A stretch of DNA of 64,000 nt from Muricauda sp. SCSIO 65647 (lineage in GTDB: Bacteria > Bacteroidota > Bacteroidia > Flavobacteriales > Flavobacteriaceae), in NCBI RefSeq assembly GCF_021534965.1, contig NZ_CP091037.1, forward strand, positions 2,983,501 through 3,047,500. Reading direction: 5' to 3'. Below are positions 1 to 7,705 of this stretch, piece by piece. The translations under genes were made by a program, and so were the position numbers. The notes under the pieces are model-generated. The model saw nothing but the letters and a program-made list of their open reading frames with translations. It was not told where the DNA came from and made no database searches. Within the stretch, counting starts at the first letter, position 1. Every line of letters begins with the position of its first letter.

Positions 1-1
1 G

Positions 2-430
2 TTTATCGAAAAAGAAAGTCTTGCCAAGGTGTTGGCCGTTTTTAAAGAAGATGTCAATGAAGAAATCGATTTGGCTTCTTTGATGACACCAATTGTTGAT
101 TGGGATGAAATTTCAAATCCGAATACGGTAAAGGTCATTGTCGATGGCCGTAACTTTGCCCTGTATTTTTCGAGATCACCGATCCCCTATCCGAGAGATA
201 AAGGTGCAAATCCAAAATATTATAAGCACAAGGGCATTTATGCCTTTCGCAAGAGGGCTTTGCTTGACTTTCAGCGCTTGCCCATGTTGCCGTTGGAAGC
301 CAGTGAGAAAATCGAGGCCATCAGATTTTTAGAGCATGGCAAAAAAATCAAAATGGTCGAAACCGAAGTCACGGGCATAGAAATCGATACACCTGAAGAT
401 CTAGAAAGAGCCAGAAAAGTATGGAGGTAG
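2..430 (+). CDS. kdsB: CMP-Kdo synthetase (3-deoxy-manno-octulosonate cytidylyltransferase), C-terminal part
   Basis: The frame is open from base 2, so the window begins inside this gene; about 142 codons remain of a family that is usually near 245-250 residues. The enzyme activates Kdo with CTP in the cytoplasm, giving CMP-Kdo for the inner core of lipopolysaccharide. Family signatures seen are [47 protein letters not shown] and the closing [14 protein letters not shown], all typical of the KdsB C-terminal half. The stop overlaps the start of the next gene by 10 bases, so the two are probably translated together. The N-terminal nucleotide-binding loop lies outside the window. Confidence 0.93.
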   Translation, partial: FIEKESLAKVLAVFKEDVNEEIDLASLMTPIVDWDEISNPNTVKVIVDGRNFALYFSRSPIPYPRDKGANPKYYKHKGIYAFRKRALLDFQRLPMLPLEASEKIEAIRFLEHGKKIKMVETEVTGIEIDTPEDLERARKVWR

Positions 431-1125
431 ACTATTCGAACATAAAAGTGATCGGGTTTGATGCCGATGATACCCTATGGGTAAACGAAACCTATTTTCG
501 CGAGGCCGAAGAACGTTTTGCCGAATTGCTCGAAAACTATGAGACAAAGAACAAAATCGACCAAGAATTGTTCAAAATAGAGATGAAGAACCTCGAACTG
601 TATGGGTATGGTATCAAAGGCTTTGTGCTTTCAATGGTCGAGTGTGCACTTGACTTGTCAAATACCAAGATTTCGCAAGAAACCATATCAAAAATCTTGC
701 ATCTAGGTAAGGAGATGATAGCAAAACCGGTCGAATTGTTGGATGGTGTAGAGGAGGTGCTGCAAAAATTGGCCGACAAATACCGATTGATCGTTTTGAC
801 CAAGGGCGACCTTTTGGATCAAGAACGCAAGCTGAAACGATCTGGCCTTTCAAAATATTTTCATCATGTAGAGGTGCTCAGCGACAAAAAAGAAGAGAAT
901 TATAGCAATCTGTTAGAACACTTGAACATAGCACATGAAGAGTTTTTGATGATCGGCAACTCGTTGAAGTCAGATGTTTTGCCGATATTGAACATTGGGG
1001 CAAAGGCCGTACATGTTCCTTTTCACACCACTTGGGCGCATGAATTGGTGTCAGAAGAAGAAATAGTGAACGACCATCTAAAATTGAATAGAATAACAGA
1101 TATTCTGAAATATTTGAAATTATGA
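421..1125 (+). CDS. HAD-superfamily hydrolase (YjjG-like subfamily IA)
   Basis: A 234-residue cytoplasmic HAD phosphatase-like protein. Motif I is FDADDTLW, with nucleophile Asp14 and Asp16; motif II is in VLTKGD; the motif III lysine falls near LSDKKEEN; motif IV is GNSLKSD. A helical cap lies between motifs I and II. It overlaps kdsB upstream by 10 bases and kdnB downstream by 4 (ATGA), so it sits inside a Kdo-modification operon. A role as a sugar-phosphate phosphatase in that pathway is only an inference from position. YjjG relatives act on small phosphates such as nucleotides, so the substrate is open. Confidence 0.85.
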   Translation: MEVDYSNIKVIGFDADDTLWVNETYFREAEERFAELLENYETKNKIDQELFKIEMKNLELYGYGIKGFVLSMVECALDLSNTKISQETISKILHLGKEMIAKPVELLDGVEEVLQKLADKYRLIVLTKGDLLDQERKLKRSGLSKYFHHVEVLSDKKEENYSNLLEHLNIAHEEFLMIGNSLKSDVLPILNIGAKAVHVPFHTTWAHELVSEEEIVNDHLKLNRITDILKYLKL

Positions 1126-2252
1126 TGGAAGAATTGAACAAATCGGGCCACGAACCCCTGACGAAAAAAATACAAACGGGGTACCGCAACTTTCCGATGG
1201 TGCCAAGGGTCGTTTTTGGTAGGGGAAGTTTTAGCCAACTAGCCGATATTTTGTTGCCTAAACGTAGAAATTCAGATGCCCCGATTATTTTTCTGGTAGA
1301 TGATTTTTTCGAAGGAAAAGAGTTGCAAGAGCGTATTCCCTGGTTGTTCAACGACCAGATTATTTTCATATCTGCAGACGAAGAGCCGAAGACCGAACAA
1401 GTCGATGCACTTGTCTCAAAAATAAGGGAAGAGTTTGATGAGCTTCCCTCTGGTATTGTGGGCATTGGTGGCGGTACCTTACTTGACTTGGCCAAGGCCG
1501 TAGCCATTATGCTGACCAATAAAGGCGTTGCAGAGCAATACCAAGGCTGGGACTTGGTCGAAAAACCGGCCATATACCATGTCGGTGTGCCGACCATAAG
1601 CGGTACGGGCGCAGAAGTATCCCGTACAACAGTTCTTTTGAGCCCTGACAAGAAGTTGGGCATCAATTCAGATTATACCACATTTGACCAAGTGGTACTT
1701 GACCCTGAACTAACGACCACAGTGCCAAAAGACCAATGGTTCTATACGGGTATGGATTGTTTTATACATTGTATCGAATCCCTTAACGGCACCTATTTGA
1801 ACACCTTTAGCCAAAGTTATGGTGAAGCGGCGCTCAACCTTTGCAAAGAGGTTTTTCTTAACGGTCTTCATGAAGAAGAGGCCCAAGACAAATTGATGAT
1901 GGCGTCTTGGCATGGGGGCATGAGCATCGCCTATTCGCAGGTGGGCATTGCCCACGCCATGAGCTATGGGCTTTCTTACGCTTTGGGCATCAAACACGGT
2001 ATTGGCAACTGTTTGGTGTTTCAACATCTTTCTGAGTTTTATCATGATGGGGTAGTGCTCTTTGAACAAATGCTCGAGAAGCAACAGCTTGTGTTGCCCG
2101 AGGGTGTTTGTGCCCATCTATCATCTGCCGAATTTGACGCCATGATTTCAGTGGCCCTGCGTATGGAACCCCTTTGGGAAAATGCTTTGGGAAGGGATTG
2201 GAAAAAAATGATCACCCCAGAAAAACTCAAATCGATCTACAAAAAGATTTAG
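1122..2252 (+). CDS. kdnB: Kdo 8-oxidase-like iron-containing alcohol dehydrogenase (KdnB)
   Basis: This 376-residue member of the iron-containing alcohol dehydrogenase superfamily has the NAD-binding loop GIGGGTLLD (about residues 114-122), the SGTGAEVSRTTVL segment and the metal-site region with GMDCFIHCIES and AHAMSYGLSYALGIKHG. Its sequence resembles KdnB, which in Shewanella oxidises C8 of Kdo so that the PLP enzyme KdnA can aminate it, giving 8-amino-3,8-dideoxy-Kdo (Kdo8N). Position just after kdsB supports that reading. kdnA would be expected upstream, outside the window. The start overlaps the preceding stop by 4 bases. Another Fe-ADH function cannot be excluded from sequence alone. 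Confidence 0.82.
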   Translation: MMEELNKSGHEPLTKKIQTGYRNFPMVPRVVFGRGSFSQLADILLPKRRNSDAPIIFLVDDFFEGKELQERIPWLFNDQIIFISADEEPKTEQVDALVSKIREEFDELPSGIVGIGGGTLLDLAKAVAIMLTNKGVAEQYQGWDLVEKPAIYHVGVPTISGTGAEVSRTTVLLSPDKKLGINSDYTTFDQVVLDPELTTTVPKDQWFYTGMDCFIHCIESLNGTYLNTFSQSYGEAALNLCKEVFLNGLHEEEAQDKLMMASWHGGMSIAYSQVGIAHAMSYGLSYALGIKHGIGNCLVFQHLSEFYHDGVVLFEQMLEKQQLVLPEGVCAHLSSAEFDAMISVALRMEPLWENALGRDWKKMITPEKLKSIYKKI

Positions 2253-2282
2253 GGCTGGGAAGTCTTCCCAAAAAGTACGTCT

Positions 2283-2822
2283 ATGCATAGAATAGCCAAA
2301 TTTCTCTATTACAGAATAATGGGCTGGAAACTAGTTGGACATTTTCCTGAGATGGAGAAATGTGTGGTCATCGTGGTACCGCACACCCATTGGCATGATT
2401 TTTTTCTAGGTCTTGTCGTACGAAAGGTAGTGAATAGAGAAATACATTACATCGGTAAAAAAAGTCTGTTCAAACCCCCTTTTGGATGGTTTTTTCGATG
2501 GACGGGCGGTACCCCTGTTGACCGTTCGAAGAACAACAATCTCGTCGATACGGTCGTTCATATTTTTAAGGAACGAAAAGTGTTCAGATTGGCATTGGCC
2601 CCAGAGGGCACACGAAAAAAGGTAACGCGTTTGAAAACAGGTTTTTACTATATCGCCAAAGGTGCTGAAGTGCCGATTGTAATGGTCGCCTTTGATTTTG
2701 GCAAGAAACAGGTCAAAATTTCAAGACCGTTTCATACGACAGACAATATAGAAAGCGATTTTACAACCATTCACGAATTCTTCAAAGGTGTAAAGGGCAA
2801 GGTTCCTGAACTCAGTTTCTAG
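2283..2822 (+). CDS. PlsC-like 1-acyl-glycerol-3-phosphate acyltransferase family protein
   Basis: A 179-residue acyltransferase. The catalytic HX4D motif is in VPHTHWHDFFLG (His34, Asp39) and the phosphate-binding EGTR motif is in LAPEGTRKK near residue 103. It is shorter than typical PlsC (about 240 residues) and lacks an obvious long N-terminal membrane anchor, as in many Bacteroidota small PlsC-like proteins. It begins 30 bases after kdnB and ends tail-to-tail with the next minus-strand gene, the two stops overlapping in the 4-base palindrome CTAG. The acyl acceptor may be a lysophospholipid or another lipid. Confidence 0.85.
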   Translation: MHRIAKFLYYRIMGWKLVGHFPEMEKCVVIVVPHTHWHDFFLGLVVRKVVNREIHYIGKKSLFKPPFGWFFRWTGGTPVDRSKNNNLVDTVVHIFKERKVFRLALAPEGTRKKVTRLKTGFYYIAKGAEVPIVMVAFDFGKKQVKISRPFHTTDNIESDFTTIHEFFKGVKGKVPELSF

Positions 2823-3313
2823 GTCTTTTTCAGAATCTTTGACTTCGGTTTTTCTTTTTTCTTACTGTTGCCGGGAAACACCAAATTCGTGCTTGAAAAT
2901 GAATCCCCAAAGGTAAGGGCAGCAGCATATACCTGTTGAATCGCGTCTATGACCTGATATTCAGACAACTCACGTAGCGGATGGGCATACACCGACCAGA
3001 TAATCTCATCGCTCAAGGCATATTTGACATCGAGTGCAGAGTGAAAATTGGCCACTAGGGCGTTCAGTAAATCTTCTTCTGTCAATTTTTCACGTTCGAT
3101 AATGGGCGCGATGATGCGCATGCGATTGGCATTTTCATCATGGATACAGATCAAAAGGCTGTTGTTGAACATGAATTGAATGGAATTGTTCTGCACAGAA
3201 ACGGTATCGACCTCCTGTTCTATGATTGATAACAACCTCTCTACCGTCATTTCTTGGGCAACTGTCATAGTAACATAGAGAAGTGACGCAACAAAGAAAA
3301 AGCTGATTTTCAT
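2819..3313 (-). CDS. Exported protein of unknown function
   Basis: The chosen start, ATG at 3313, opens directly on a signal peptide (MKISFFFVASLLYVTMTVAQ); a longer frame upstream would bury it. The mature part is about 145 residues with alternating strands and helices (for example SIQFMFNNSLLICIHDE and MRIIAPIIEREKLTEEDLL) and a basic tail rich in lysine. The pattern is loosely like the YbjN/secretion-chaperone fold, but I do not recognise the family. It is monocistronic as far as can be seen, with gene-poor DNA upstream. Confidence 0.7.
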   Translation of the reverse strand: MKISFFFVASLLYVTMTVAQEMTVERLLSIIEQEVDTVSVQNNSIQFMFNNSLLICIHDENANRMRIIAPIIEREKLTEEDLLNALVANFHSALDVKYALSDEIIWSVYAHPLRELSEYQVIDAIQQVYAAALTFGDSFSSTNLVFPGNSKKKEKPKSKILKKT

Positions 3314-3689
3314 GACAGGAAGTTTTGAATTATGTCGGTGTTGGCATGGGTAAATTACGGCGAAATGACCAATGTTCGACAAATCGTGAATAAAAACGAT
3401 ATGGACATACCATAACCTCTGTACCGGTCAAGATGTTCTTTTCTGATATACGTTTTTTCCAAATATTCCGTCATTGCCCCTAAATAACTATTGATTTGAC
3501 CTGTTTGATCTGAAATGAACCGGGTACTCCGAATTCCATTCTCTTTACCACCATATCGGTCGCCCACTTTCCGATTTTCATGGTGCACTGATCAATGACC
3601 CCGACCTTATCGATCAGAAACCCTTTTTCATGTCCTTAGAATTCTATTTCAATAATTTCCAATGCCATGTTTTACTTGCCTATTATTGT
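3314..3689. other. Gene-poor stretch with possible gene debris
   Basis: About 375 bases separate the exported protein from the HAD gene, with no convincing gene. On the minus strand a frame starting at ATG 3669 reads MALEIIEIEF, then a stop, then about 50 codons including KIGKWATDMVVKRMEF before another stop. A second minus frame (3355-3588) is open for 77 codons but shows no family. This could be decayed coding DNA. I see no RNA gene or repeat. Confidence 0.3.
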
Positions 3690-4313
3690 TTAGTGGGTGT
3701 TATTTTCAACCAAGTTCAACCAGTCGTAATTTTTTACATGAAATACCTGTAGCCCTGTTTCTTTTGCGTGATTAATATTTTCAAGCGAATCATCAACAAA
3801 TAGTGTTTTAATAGGAACAATGCCACTATCACTTATTACAAATTGGAAAGTTTTTATATCAGGTTTTCTCATACCAATTTCATGTGAATAGTACGCTTTT
3901 TCAAACAGTTCATTAAAATGGAAGCCATATTGTTTTTTGAACTGCGATAAAAACTTACGTTGATGTATGCAATTGGTATTGCTTAGCAGGAAAATACGAT
4001 ACTTGTTCTTTAACCTCATTAAAAAATCGATTCGTTCTTTGGGCATGCCCAATATCATGGCATTCCATGCTTTGCCAATTGCACTTGGTAAAATATCTTG
4101 ATCGGACATTTTCGTTAGCTCTGATAGAAATTCGGTTTTTGAAATTTTTCCAATTTCAAGATCATAAAAAACTCGATTCGTATAATGATGGCCTGTTTCG
4201 TTTATGATATTGGTAATACCCAAGCACCGAAAACCCTCAATGGTCTTACCGACATCCAAATCCATAATGACCCCTCCCAAATCGAAAATGATATTTTTTA
4301 TATCACCTTTCAT
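3690..4313 (-). CDS. HAD-IA family phosphatase
   Basis: A 207-residue cytoplasmic HAD hydrolase starting at ATG 4313, right at MKGDIKNIIFDLGGV; the frame continues upstream but would run into the transporter gene. Motifs are FDLGGVIMD (nucleophile Asp), LLSNTN, GMRKPD (lysine) and FVDDSLEN (acidic motif IV). The type matches phosphatases acting on sugar phosphates, such as YihX. It follows the organophosphate antiporter by 17 bases and probably shares its transcript, so it may dephosphorylate the imported compound. Base composition is more A/T-rich than the transporter gene. The substrate is not determinable. Confidence 0.85.
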   Translation of the reverse strand: MKGDIKNIIFDLGGVIMDLDVGKTIEGFRCLGITNIINETGHHYTNRVFYDLEIGKISKTEFLSELTKMSDQDILPSAIGKAWNAMILGMPKERIDFLMRLKNKYRIFLLSNTNCIHQRKFLSQFKKQYGFHFNELFEKAYYSHEIGMRKPDIKTFQFVISDSGIVPIKTLFVDDSLENINHAKETGLQVFHVKNYDWLNLVENNTH

Positions 4314-4330
4314 ACCAACTTCTCTTTTTT

Positions 4331-5635
4331 TTATGTTTTCTTCCAAGTAAACAATGCAAATACCACAGAGAGCACGGCCGCACCGATCCAAAAGATGGTT
4401 ATCGATGAAAAATCATATAGGGTCTCCCCATTTACCACTGATTTATTTCCCTCTATGAGAAAACCGCTGGCAATATCCTGTATCCCAGCTGCGGCGTAGC
4501 TCATAATGCCCACCATACCGAGTGCGGCCCCTGATGCTTTTTTAGAGGCTATATCGACCGCCATAAGGCCGCCTAGATAACAGATAAGGGCCCCGATGGC
4601 CAGACCAAAGATGACCATGCTCAGGGCATCGATCCACCAGAGACCTTTTGGCCCCAGTAGAAAGAGCGATAGGCCCAGAACATTCATCAACCCGTACAAA
4701 AGTGCGGGCATGTTTCGATGCCCCTTGAAGAACTTGTCAGAGATAAATCCAGAGGATGCCGTGCCCAATATGCCGCAAACGGCACTAATGGCCACCAATG
4801 AATTGGCCTCGGTAAGGGTGTATCCCTTAGCCGCTTCAAAATAATAAGGCCCCCAACTGTTGACTGCATAGCGTGAGATGTACATAAAACCGCTTGAAAG
4901 GGCCAACAACCAGATATAGGGGTTTTTCAAGGCAAGTTTCTGTTCGCCCCAGGTAGTGGTCTTTTTGGTGACCGTCTCAGGGTTTACCGGAGAAAGTCCC
5001 TTACTTTCGGGACTGTCATGAAAGAACATGAAAATGAGCACTGCGCCAAAGATTCCGATCAATGCCGCTGAACGAAACCCCCATTGCCAACCAAAATAGG
5101 AGGCAACGACCGCCGTGAGGATATAGGTGAGTGCCTCACCAATGTTATGGCTGGTGCTCCAAAAACCATAGAAGCTTCCCCGCTCCTTGTCCGTATACCA
5201 ACGGGAGAGGGAGACGACACTTGACGGTGCCCCCATGGACTGCACCCAACCGTTCACGCCCCAACAGATGGCAAAAAAGAGAAATACCCCTGTAAAACCC
5301 ATCGCCAAATTCGCCAAAGCCGAAACCAATAGCCCAAATGACATAAACCGCCGTATGTTGCTATGGTCGGCCAAAAAGCCATTGGTGAACTTGCCCACGG
5401 CATAGCTGAAGAACAATGCCGAACCCACTATGCCCAATTGCGATTCGGTCAATACCCCACTGTCAACAATAGGCTTTTTGACCACGTTCAAGCTCAAGCG
5501 GCATACATAGTACAGCCCGTAGCCTATGGTGGCCGATAAGAATACCTGCCATTTGAGCCGTCTGTACTTCGTCTGTTGCTCTAGCTTTGTGCCTGCGGGA
5601 GAGACTGGAGGCGATTTTTTAAAATAACCTAGCAT
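4331..5635 (-). CDS. Organophosphate:phosphate antiporter-type MFS transporter (GlpT/UhpT family)
   Basis: A 434-residue inner-membrane transporter with about 12 hydrophobic segments and the hallmarks of the organophosphate:Pi antiporter branch: YGLYYVCRLSLNVVKKP in the first helix region, GKFTNGFLADHSNIRRFM after helix 2, and SRWYTDKERGSFYGFWSTSHNIG in the middle. GlpT and UhpT exchange glycerol-3-phosphate or hexose-6-phosphate for phosphate. Two glycerophosphodiester phosphodiesterase genes lie directly upstream on the same strand, which favours glycerol-3-phosphate or a similar product as substrate. A hairpin at 5676-5700 separates it from those genes, so expression may be partly uncoupled. 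Confidence 0.88.
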   Translation of the reverse strand: MLGYFKKSPPVSPAGTKLEQQTKYRRLKWQVFLSATIGYGLYYVCRLSLNVVKKPIVDSGVLTESQLGIVGSALFFSYAVGKFTNGFLADHSNIRRFMSFGLLVSALANLAMGFTGVFLFFAICWGVNGWVQSMGAPSSVVSLSRWYTDKERGSFYGFWSTSHNIGEALTYILTAVVASYFGWQWGFRSAALIGIFGAVLIFMFFHDSPESKGLSPVNPETVTKKTTTWGEQKLALKNPYIWLLALSSGFMYISRYAVNSWGPYYFEAAKGYTLTEANSLVAISAVCGILGTASSGFISDKFFKGHRNMPALLYGLMNVLGLSLFLLGPKGLWWIDALSMVIFGLAIGALICYLGGLMAVDIASKKASGAALGMVGIMSYAAAGIQDIASGFLIEGNKSVVNGETLYDFSSITIFWIGAAVLSVVFALFTWKKT

Positions 5636-5675
5636 AAAATTTACAATCTTTTACAATAGTTTTAAAAGGGGAAAG

Positions 5676-5700
5676 AAAAGCGCAGACTTGCTGCGCTTTT
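5676..5700 (-). terminator. Hairpin between phosphodiesterase and transporter genes
   Basis: A perfect 10-bp stem (AAAAGCGCAG paired with CTGCGCTTTT, 5-base loop) ends in a T-rich run when read on the minus strand. It lies after the second phosphodiesterase gene and before the transporter gene, so it may cause partial termination. Confidence 0.65.
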
Positions 5701-5766
5701 CGCTTCAATTAACTCAAAAAAACTAACTAACTCTACTTATTATTGGTCAATGAAGAATCAAAGCGT

Positions 5767-6687
5767 TCAATTTCTTAACCCCTTAGATTTCAGATATTTC
5801 AACAATTCTTCGGGCCGATCGGTCATAATTCCGTCCGCTCCCTGTTCTATAAGCCAGCCCCAAGCCTTTTCCGGACCTTCCAGGAGAGCGACTTCATCGG
5901 TTCGGCCCGCACAAAGGTCATCCCATAGGGCAATGGCCAAAAAGCCATCTCCATCTTTTTTCAAATCTTGAATTATGGCAAATGTTTCTGCTCTTTCAGA
6001 ATCGAAAAGTGTCTCATAATAAAAGGGGTCAATTGTATTTTCGTATGTTTCTCGGTAGGCCCTGACTTCTTTGTTTCCTGGCCATAATTTTGGCATATAG
6101 ATTATGCTGTCCATCAAGGTTCCGTATTTTTCCTTCATGACCTCAAAATCATCATTGCCCTTAAAAATGGCGTGATCTGTGGTCCCCGTTTTTTTTAGCA
6201 CTTCGTAAGCTTCTCTTACCCATCGACTTTCTGTCTTATCCAAATTCACCATCACCTTACCCTTGACCAAGTTCATTACTTCCTCTAAAGTTGGCACTTG
6301 CTGTCTTGAATGTCTTACCCCACAAGCATTCTTCAATCTTAGCTTTTTGATTTCTTCAAGAGTAAGATCACTGACCCGGCCTTTGCCATTTGTGGTTCGA
6401 TCTACCGTTTCATCGTGCATGGCCACTAAATAACCATCTTTGGTAAGCCTAAAATCCAACTCGATTACATCTACCCCCAAATCAATACAACGCTGTATCG
6501 CTTGAAGACTATTTTCAGGCGCATATCGCCAATCGCCACGATGTGATACTACCACGATGTGGTTCTTGGACGGGTTTTTAAGATGTTGCAAAATTTTAGC
6601 CGACCTAGTTGCATCTTGCGGATAAGTACTGCACACTATGCCCAGTAAGAACAGTAGAAGTGTTGGGTATTTATTGAATGTCCTCAT
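5767..6687 (-). CDS. Glycerophosphodiester phosphodiesterase, exported
   Basis: A 306-residue GlpQ/UgpQ-type enzyme that hydrolyses glycerophosphodiesters to glycerol-3-phosphate and an alcohol. The TIM-barrel motifs are all present: SHRGDWRYAPENS (catalytic His/Arg), VIELDFRLTKDG (metal-binding Glu/Asp) and MHDETVDRTTNGKG (second His). An N-terminal segment (KYPTLLLFLLGIVCSTYPQ) looks like a signal peptide, so the enzyme is probably periplasmic. It begins 8 bases after the stop of the paralogous lipoprotein gene, and the two catalytic halves are clearly related, which points to an old tandem duplication. Confidence 0.92.
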   Translation of the reverse strand: MRTFNKYPTLLLFLLGIVCSTYPQDATRSAKILQHLKNPSKNHIVVVSHRGDWRYAPENSLQAIQRCIDLGVDVIELDFRLTKDGYLVAMHDETVDRTTNGKGRVSDLTLEEIKKLRLKNACGVRHSRQQVPTLEEVMNLVKGKVMVNLDKTESRWVREAYEVLKKTGTTDHAIFKGNDDFEVMKEKYGTLMDSIIYMPKLWPGNKEVRAYRETYENTIDPFYYETLFDSERAETFAIIQDLKKDGDGFLAIALWDDLCAGRTDEVALLEGPEKAWGWLIEQGADGIMTDRPEELLKYLKSKGLRN

Positions 6688-6695
6688 TTTTTAAA

Positions 6696-7652
6696 TCAAT
6701 TATGTAAGTTTCTGCTTCGGAGATACTCTAAAAGGAGTTTCGGACGATCGGTCTGGATGATATCAATATCGTTTTCAACAAACCAGTCATATACAGATGG
6801 ATTTATAGCTGCTCTCTCATCGTCGTGACCACCATTGTGATGTGGCCAAAGTGCATTGACCCAAACAGATGAACCCTTGGCCCTGATGTCGTCAAAATAT
6901 TCCACTATCTGAAGCGTATCTTGCGGAACCGTAAACTCAAAGGCTACAGGTTTCAAATACTCCAAATATTCATCTACGATAGCCTGTGAATCTGGGTTTT
7001 TTGCCCTTACAATCGGCATGAAATAAACTTTATCAAGATATTCCCCAAATTCATCCTTGACCTGTTGATAAGGTATTGCCCCCTTGATTATTACCTGTTT
7101 TTCGGTTCCGGTGTCTTGAACCACTTCATAGCATTTGGCAAAGATGTTGTAGCTCTTATCCAAGTTGACCAAGATTTTCCCTTTGCACAATCTGAGGGCT
7201 TCTTCCAAGGTTGGGATTTTGTGTGGTGTTTCGTGCCCGATGCCATCACGTAGCTGCAGCGTTTGCAGATAATCCCAAGTCAGCTCCGTTACTTTTCCAG
7301 TGCCCGTTGTTGTTCTATCTATGGTCTCATCATGCATCAATATCAGTTGGCCATCTTTGGTTTGGCGCACATCGATCTCGACCATGTCTACACCCATTTT
7401 GATGCAATTTTCAATGGCCTGTAATGAATTTTCTGGAGCGTTTCGCCAGTCACCTCTATGGGCAACCACCATGATTTCCTGGTTTCTGGAGTTCTGAAGA
7501 TTGTCAATAAGACTTTCAATGGATGTACCTTTTTGAGCATCGGTTGGGGTTGTTGCCGATTCTTTTGAAACAGGAATCGTTTTGACTTCCTGCTTGCATG
7601 AAACAAAACAGAACAGCATAAGCACCAACACTGTAAAAAACCTTGAATTCAT
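6696..7652 (-). CDS. Glycerophosphodiester phosphodiesterase, lipoprotein
   Basis: A 318-residue enzyme of the same family as its downstream neighbour. The N-terminus is a lipoprotein signal with lipobox FVSC (MNSRFFTVLVLMLFCFVSCK), and no acidic residue follows the cysteine immediately, so the protein is membrane-anchored in the periplasm or at the surface. Catalytic motifs are AHRGDWRNAPENS, VEIDVRQTKDG and MHDETIDRTTTGTG. It follows susD by about 50 bases, with a strong hairpin between. Its position suggests it cuts the ligand captured by the SusCD pair, with glycerol-3-phosphate the expected product. Confidence 0.92.
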   Translation of the reverse strand: MNSRFFTVLVLMLFCFVSCKQEVKTIPVSKESATTPTDAQKGTSIESLIDNLQNSRNQEIMVVAHRGDWRNAPENSLQAIENCIKMGVDMVEIDVRQTKDGQLILMHDETIDRTTTGTGKVTELTWDYLQTLQLRDGIGHETPHKIPTLEEALRLCKGKILVNLDKSYNIFAKCYEVVQDTGTEKQVIIKGAIPYQQVKDEFGEYLDKVYFMPIVRAKNPDSQAIVDEYLEYLKPVAFEFTVPQDTLQIVEYFDDIRAKGSSVWVNALWPHHNGGHDDERAAINPSVYDWFVENDIDIIQTDRPKLLLEYLRSRNLHN

Positions 7653-7668
7653 ATCTAGATTATCATGT

Positions 7669-7696
7669 AAAGGGAAGGCACCATGGCCTTCCCTTT
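7669..7696 (-). terminator. Hairpin between susD and the phosphodiesterase genes
   Basis: An 11-bp perfect stem (AAAGGGAAGGC with GCCTTCCCTTT, 6-base loop) lies in the 53-base gap after susD. The U-run is short on the minus strand, so partial termination or 3'-end stabilisation of a susCD transcript is more likely than a full stop. Confidence 0.6.
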
Positions 7697-7705
7697 TTAT
7701 TTATA

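Noticed and set aside
878-1666. 262-codon minus frame opposite the HAD and kdnB genes
   Set aside because: It is antisense to two well-supported genes and shows no family pattern.
4314-4391. N-terminal extension of the HAD gene (start at 4391)
   Set aside because: It would overlap the transporter gene, and the family begins at the ATG at 4313.
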